64,000 nt of DNA, from the NCBI RefSeq assembly GCF_014644435.1, contig NZ_BMKR01000015.1, positions 94,050 to 158,049 of the forward strand, written 5' to 3'. The notes under the pieces are model-generated. The model had not been told where the DNA came from and did no database searches. It saw only the letters and a list, made by a program, of their open reading frames with translations. Below are positions 60,046-64,000 of the stretch, piece by piece. Position numbers and translations under genes: made by a program. The stretch's first letter is position 1; the number at the start of each line of letters is the position of its first letter. Source of the stretch: Paenibacillus albidus. GTDB lineage: Bacteria > Bacillota > Bacilli > Paenibacillales > Paenibacillaceae.

Positions 60046-61862
60046 GGTGATTCCTCCTTTACTTCCGTCTCGTTCCGGGCGTCTCTTCTAGCCGGGAAGG
60101 TAATAGTCACTGTTGTTCCTTCTTCAATTTCACTTTCAAAGGAAAGCCCGTATTCGCGGCCGTAATAGAGCCCAATCCGTTCATTCACATTCTTGACGCC
60201 TACGCCTGAACCGCTGCTGCTTTTGCTGCCGGATAAGATCATACCCAGTCTCTCGGGGGACATCCCAAGCCCATTGTCGCTGATGCGGATGACCACAAGC
60301 TCGCCTTGCAGCCGGGCATCTATCGAGATCAGTCCTTCATCCGGCATCATTTCAATGCCATGATAGATTGCATTCTCAACCAGCGGCTGCAAAATCAGCT
60401 TGATGGTCTGCACCTGCAGCACTTCATCCCGGGCAGTGATTTCATAGCGGAATTTATTCTTGAACCGGAAGCTCTGGATCACGAGATAGTGGCGGATATG
60501 GTCCAGCTCTTCCTGTACGGTGATAATGTTGCTTCCCTTGCTCAGACTGATGCGGAAGAACCTCGACAAAGACTGTATCATGGTGATGACCTCGTCCGTT
60601 TTGCCGCGCTCCGCAAGTCTTATGACAGAGTTCAGGGTGTTGTACAGGAAATGCGGATTAATCTGCGATTGCAGCACTTCAAGCTCGCCTTTGCGTTTGG
60701 TCTCCTGCTCATAAATAATCTGCTCCATCAACTGCCGGATTCTTTGCAGCATCAGGTTGAACCTTTTGGACAGCTGCTCCACCTCATAAGCTCCGCTCAC
60801 ATTAATCGGCGTGTGGAGATCTCCCTCTCCCACGAGCTTCACGGTGCGTTCCAGCTTGCGGATAGGTCTGGCAATACGGGCTGACAGGAGCACGGACACG
60901 ATAATCACTCCCAGGATGACAGCGGCCAGGAACCAGGCCAGGAATTGATTCAGATCGCGTTTGGTCGTTACAATCTCATCATAATAGGCTACGCCTACAA
61001 TTTTCCATCCGGTCTGGGGCAACGTACGCACGGTAATAAAACGTTTCTCCCCCGTAGACTCGTCGAGATAGCTGCGGAAAGAATATTCCAGCACCGGCTC
61101 CACATTCTCATATTTGAGTCCGGCATAAATAAGCTGCTGCTGAGGGTGATATACGATGTTGCCCAGCGCATCCAAAATGTAGGCATAACCCCGGTTTCCC
61201 AGCTTGACCTGCTTGCTGAGCTGGTCAATGGTCCGGAAGTTGAAATCAATCAGCAGAATGCCGGTCTTAAGTTCCCCGTTCTCGCGGTATTGAATCATTT
61301 TACTTACGGAAACAACCCAGGTATACTGCCCTTTGAACAAATTCTGGATATGAGGTGCCGAAAAGGCAATGGCAGATGCCCGCTGGGCAGAGGTAAACCA
61401 GCTTTGGCTCTCCAGTTGTGTATTCTGGCGCAGCCGCTGGCCGGGAGTCCCCGAGACATAGTGTCCCTGTGGTGTAAAAACGGCCATCGATACCAGATCC
61501 TCCCGGCTGCCCATCAGCATGGCCATTCGCTCGGTCAAAAGCGGAGAAGTGATGGAGGAACTGCCCGTAATCTGGGCCTCAGCCGTTTCAAACAAACTAC
61601 GCATCCCTTTGACATACAAATCCAGATTGTAAGTGACCTGTTCGATGATCTGCTGCATGTTCATATTGGCGTTTTGTTCCGCTGTTGCAGAAAATTTGTT
61701 GTACAGCATTAAACTGACGATAATCGCCACCAAGACGGTTATTGCCGTAAAGGTCAACGTGATGATCAGCTGAATGCTTCGCAGCTTGGATGAGAGCCTG
61801 ACCTTGCCTGCTTCGCGCCGCTGCGGACGCAGCGGAAAAAACCGGGATTTGTTCCGGGGCAT
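60042..61862 (-). CDS. YesM-type sensor histidine kinase
   Basis: 606 residues. TM helices near 31-53 and 307-328 enclose an extracellular double-Cache-like sensor of about 250 residues. HAMP (about 330-382) is followed by the His_kinase domain with H404 in INPHFLYNTLNSV and a GHKL ATPase (LVENAIYHGIE, ISDNGLGM, GVGVKNVNERI). It should phosphorylate the YesN regulator encoded 3 bp upstream. GGGAGGG lies 6 nt before the ATG. Confidence 0.94.
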   Translation of the reverse strand: MPRNKSRFFPLRPQRREAGKVRLSSKLRSIQLIITLTFTAITVLVAIIVSLMLYNKFSATAEQNANMNMQQIIEQVTYNLDLYVKGMRSLFETAEAQITGSSSITSPLLTERMAMLMGSREDLVSMAVFTPQGHYVSGTPGQRLRQNTQLESQSWFTSAQRASAIAFSAPHIQNLFKGQYTWVVSVSKMIQYRENGELKTGILLIDFNFRTIDQLSKQVKLGNRGYAYILDALGNIVYHPQQQLIYAGLKYENVEPVLEYSFRSYLDESTGEKRFITVRTLPQTGWKIVGVAYYDEIVTTKRDLNQFLAWFLAAVILGVIIVSVLLSARIARPIRKLERTVKLVGEGDLHTPINVSGAYEVEQLSKRFNLMLQRIRQLMEQIIYEQETKRKGELEVLQSQINPHFLYNTLNSVIRLAERGKTDEVITMIQSLSRFFRISLSKGSNIITVQEELDHIRHYLVIQSFRFKNKFRYEITARDEVLQVQTIKLILQPLVENAIYHGIEMMPDEGLISIDARLQGELVVIRISDNGLGMSPERLGMILSGSKSSSGSGVGVKNVNERIGLYYGREYGLSFESEIEEGTTVTITFPARRDARNETEVKEESP

Positions 61863-61865
61863 CGT

Positions 61866-63515
61866 TTACCCTCCCCTGGAGCTGTTTTTGTATTCTTTCG
61901 GAGATTGCCCGTATTTCTTGCGGAAGCAGAAGCTGAAGTAATTCGGATCGGCAAAGCCGATTTTTTCAGCAATCTCAAAGGCTTTCAGCTCCGTGGAACG
62001 CAGCAGCTCCTTGGCCGCTTCAAGGCGGATTTGCAGAAGATAGCTGACGAACGTCATCTTCATTTCTTTTTTGAAAATACTGCTGAAATAACCTGTGCTG
62101 ATATGCAGCTGCTGGCAGACCTTGCCGATGGAAATATCCGATTCCTCGTAATGGCTGCGGATATATTCCTTTGCCTGGTCGATCAGCTGTTTATAACTGG
62201 ATTGACGCTCCAGGGCTATTGAATTCATAAGCCGCGTGCACACGGCAATAATCCACTGTTTGGCTTCGCCCATATTGTTGAATTGGTTCATATCCAGCAG
62301 TGAATGAATGCCTGAACCGATCAGTCCGCTGGTCTCGCTGCCCGATTCCTTCGCAACCCGCAGGATCGAGGTGATGATCTCCAGCAGGAAGATCTGATAA
62401 TCTTGTGTGGATACCTGACCGGCATCCAGCCCGCCAAACAGCTCTTCCACTACCTCCTTCAGCTCCTGCACGGTCCCCAGCTTAATGGTACGGATCAGCG
62501 ATTGCTGTGTCAGCTCGTCATACGCAAGCATTCGGCTCGGACGCGACTCCACGTCCTCAATCCAGATGACCTTATTGTTGCCGAGGATCAGGCGATAGTC
62601 TAGTGCCTGCAGCGCATCTTCGAACGATTGAAACAGCAGCGCGGGAGAATCGCAGACGGTTCCGGCACCTGCAGTAATAGTAAGCTTCAGAAATCGCTGG
62701 ACATTGAGGCGGATTTCTTCAAGGATTTCCAGCGTCTTCCCCGTAATCTCCCCCTTATCACCGGAGGCGCTGACCGAGAGCAGGACCACATCGTCGCGAT
62801 GAATAAACACCCGTCCAAAAGCGTGCTTCTCCGATATTTCCTCGGCAATATTCAGGACCGCAAACAGCTGCAAATTATGGTCTCCGGTATCCCTCAGAGA
62901 TACCGGCTGATCGGCGGATTGCTGAGCTTCTCCTGCACCGCGGATATTATCGACCCGGATGACCGAGGACTGGAATCGTTCCCCGGCAAGAATAATCCCG
63001 TATTCCGCACTTTTTGCGGCAATTTCGGCTGAAGGGAGTCTGCGGGAAACCAGTGAGGACAAAAACTGCTCCCGCAGTACCGGCAGACTCTTGCGGTAAT
63101 GCTCGCTTAATACGAACACATTTTCCTTCTCGGCAATTTCGGCTTCCAGCGTCACTTTGACTTTAAGGAGCACATCAATCAGCTCCTGCGAAGAAAACGG
63201 TTTCAGAATATACTCGTCAATTTGCAGCTTAATGGCCTGCTGGGCGTATTCAAATTCATCATAGCCGGTCAAAATAATAATTTTGGTGGCAGGATGATGG
63301 CTGCGGATCCATTCCGCCAGCTGCAGCCCGTTCATGAACGGCATTTGTATATCCGTCACTACCACATCCGGCAGCAAACGGTCAATCGCTTCTGTCGCTT
63401 CCCTGCCGTTCTCCGCCTGATCCACCACTTCAAATCCGTAACGGGCCCAGTCAATCTGCCCGGCCATTCCTTCTCTAACGTCTTCTTCATCTTCTACCAG
63501 AATCAGTTTGAACAT
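61866..63515 (-). CDS. YesN-type response regulator with AraC output
   Basis: 549 residues. Receiver at 1-120 with phosphoacceptor D55 (VVVTDIQMPFMNG), a long middle region of about 300 residues usual in Paenibacillus YesN proteins, and a C-terminal AraC double HTH (ISIGKVCQQLHISTGYFSSIFKKEMKMTF, AFEIAEKIGFADPNYFSFCFRKKYGQSPKEYK). First gene of the regulator / kinase / binding-protein unit; probable target is mglBAC just downstream. Confidence 0.94.
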   Translation of the reverse strand: MFKLILVEDEEDVREGMAGQIDWARYGFEVVDQAENGREATEAIDRLLPDVVVTDIQMPFMNGLQLAEWIRSHHPATKIIILTGYDEFEYAQQAIKLQIDEYILKPFSSQELIDVLLKVKVTLEAEIAEKENVFVLSEHYRKSLPVLREQFLSSLVSRRLPSAEIAAKSAEYGIILAGERFQSSVIRVDNIRGAGEAQQSADQPVSLRDTGDHNLQLFAVLNIAEEISEKHAFGRVFIHRDDVVLLSVSASGDKGEITGKTLEILEEIRLNVQRFLKLTITAGAGTVCDSPALLFQSFEDALQALDYRLILGNNKVIWIEDVESRPSRMLAYDELTQQSLIRTIKLGTVQELKEVVEELFGGLDAGQVSTQDYQIFLLEIITSILRVAKESGSETSGLIGSGIHSLLDMNQFNNMGEAKQWIIAVCTRLMNSIALERQSSYKQLIDQAKEYIRSHYEESDISIGKVCQQLHISTGYFSSIFKKEMKMTFVSYLLQIRLEAAKELLRSTELKAFEIAEKIGFADPNYFSFCFRKKYGQSPKEYKNSSRGG

Positions 63516-63531
63516 GTTTCATCCCTCTGTT

Positions 63532-63577
63532 TCTGTAATTACGGGGCATTCACGGCTGTGCTGTTGGTAATTACAGA
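63532..63577. promoter_or_regulatory. Paired GTAATTAC palindromes upstream of the yesN-type gene
   Basis: TCTGTAATTAC at 63532-63542 and its exact complement at 63567-63577 form an 11-bp inverted repeat; each arm contains the 8-bp palindrome GTAATTAC. The first arm begins 17 bp before the start codon. It may be an autoregulatory or repressor site. The remaining 63578-64000 shows no supported gene; an open frame at 63595-63864 lacks a ribosome site and family features. Confidence 0.45.
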
Positions 63578-64000
63578 CATTTTGTGTTGTTGATTCAATC
63601 CTTATCCCTTGTGTTTAAAATATTGGGGTGAAATCTACTATAAACTGATTTGAGCCAGATGGCTATAACCAACTTATGACTCAAGAATTTTGCGGAAAGT
63701 CTGTAAAGTGGAAGACTTGGGGAAGCAAATGGTGAGCTCGCGCGGTAATGTCCAAGTAACTTACGGGTTGGTCGGAATAGGGTGGGAAGTGGATACAGAG
63801 ATCGAACTTGAAAAATAAACAAAAAGGGGAAAGTGACAGAGGGGGAGGTCTGAAACTGGATCACAAGTTCAATCTATATAGCGGGAAATACACCCACTAA
63901 ATCTAACTAAAACACGATATTTTCCGAACTAAAGGGAAAATGTGTACTTCTGTCAATAGAGTGGACACAGTAAAAAGGTCAATTCGCAAGCTTTAGATTA

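Noticed and set aside
63595..63864. 89-codon minus-strand open frame
   Set aside because: Low-complexity composition, no ribosome site and no family resemblance.

Overview
The window reads as chromosome of a Gram-positive, spore-former-type Firmicute, most likely a Paenibacillus. Evidence: AGGAGG-type ribosome binding sites throughout, frequent TTG/GTG starts, YesM/YesN-type two-component genes beside sugar ABC transporters, secreted plant-polysaccharide enzymes with CBM3 and CBM56-like modules, a perfect Bacillus-type Fur box and a separate ParE/ParC pair. No rRNA, tRNA, CRISPR array, phage or insertion sequence was found. Most genes lie on the minus strand in short operons ended by clear Rho-independent hairpins.

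Layout. 1-7 kb: tail of a CBS-domain protein, methionine aminopeptidase, a secreted GH5 beta-mannanase with CBM3, and the sulfite reductase operon cysJI. 7.0-7.5 kb: a 51-bp minisatellite with two hairpins per unit. 7.5-18 kb: lspA, a MalT/LuxR-type regulator, a DUF421 membrane protein, moaA, and a three-gene signalling operon (Hpt-REC-GGDEF-REC protein, stand-alone receiver, hybrid histidine kinase). 18-22.6 kb: ACT-domain and UPF0210 gene pair, a repeat-filled gap, an ECF41 sigma factor with its carboxymuconolactone-decarboxylase partner and a matching promoter, and an SMI1/KNR4 protein. 22.7-29.2 kb: a six-gene operon joining a polyamine-type ABC transporter to nucleoside hydrolase and adenine deaminase.

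29.5-42 kb: a DUF2294-like protein, a secreted modular protein with a candidate cre site, a TerD-vWA fusion, ribosomal protein L25 with a terminator hairpin in its leader, two acetyltransferases, a second 51-bp two-hairpin minisatellite, a Fur-controlled flavodoxin operon, and several small regulators and RNA-modification enzymes. 42-47.4 kb: MarR regulator, parC and parE. 47.5-54.7 kb: an ABC exporter, an SGNH hydrolase, a CAP protein, a WG-repeat protein and two small proteins. 54.9-63.5 kb: mglBAC sugar transporter with a second sugar-binding lipoprotein, a YesM kinase and a YesN regulator, which together look like an extracellular sugar-sensing and uptake unit.

The least explained material is non-coding. 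There are two unrelated-sequence but same-length (51 bp) tandem arrays that keep the same two-hairpin plan, a 106-bp dispersed structured element present twice with compensatory changes, and families of intergenic hairpins.
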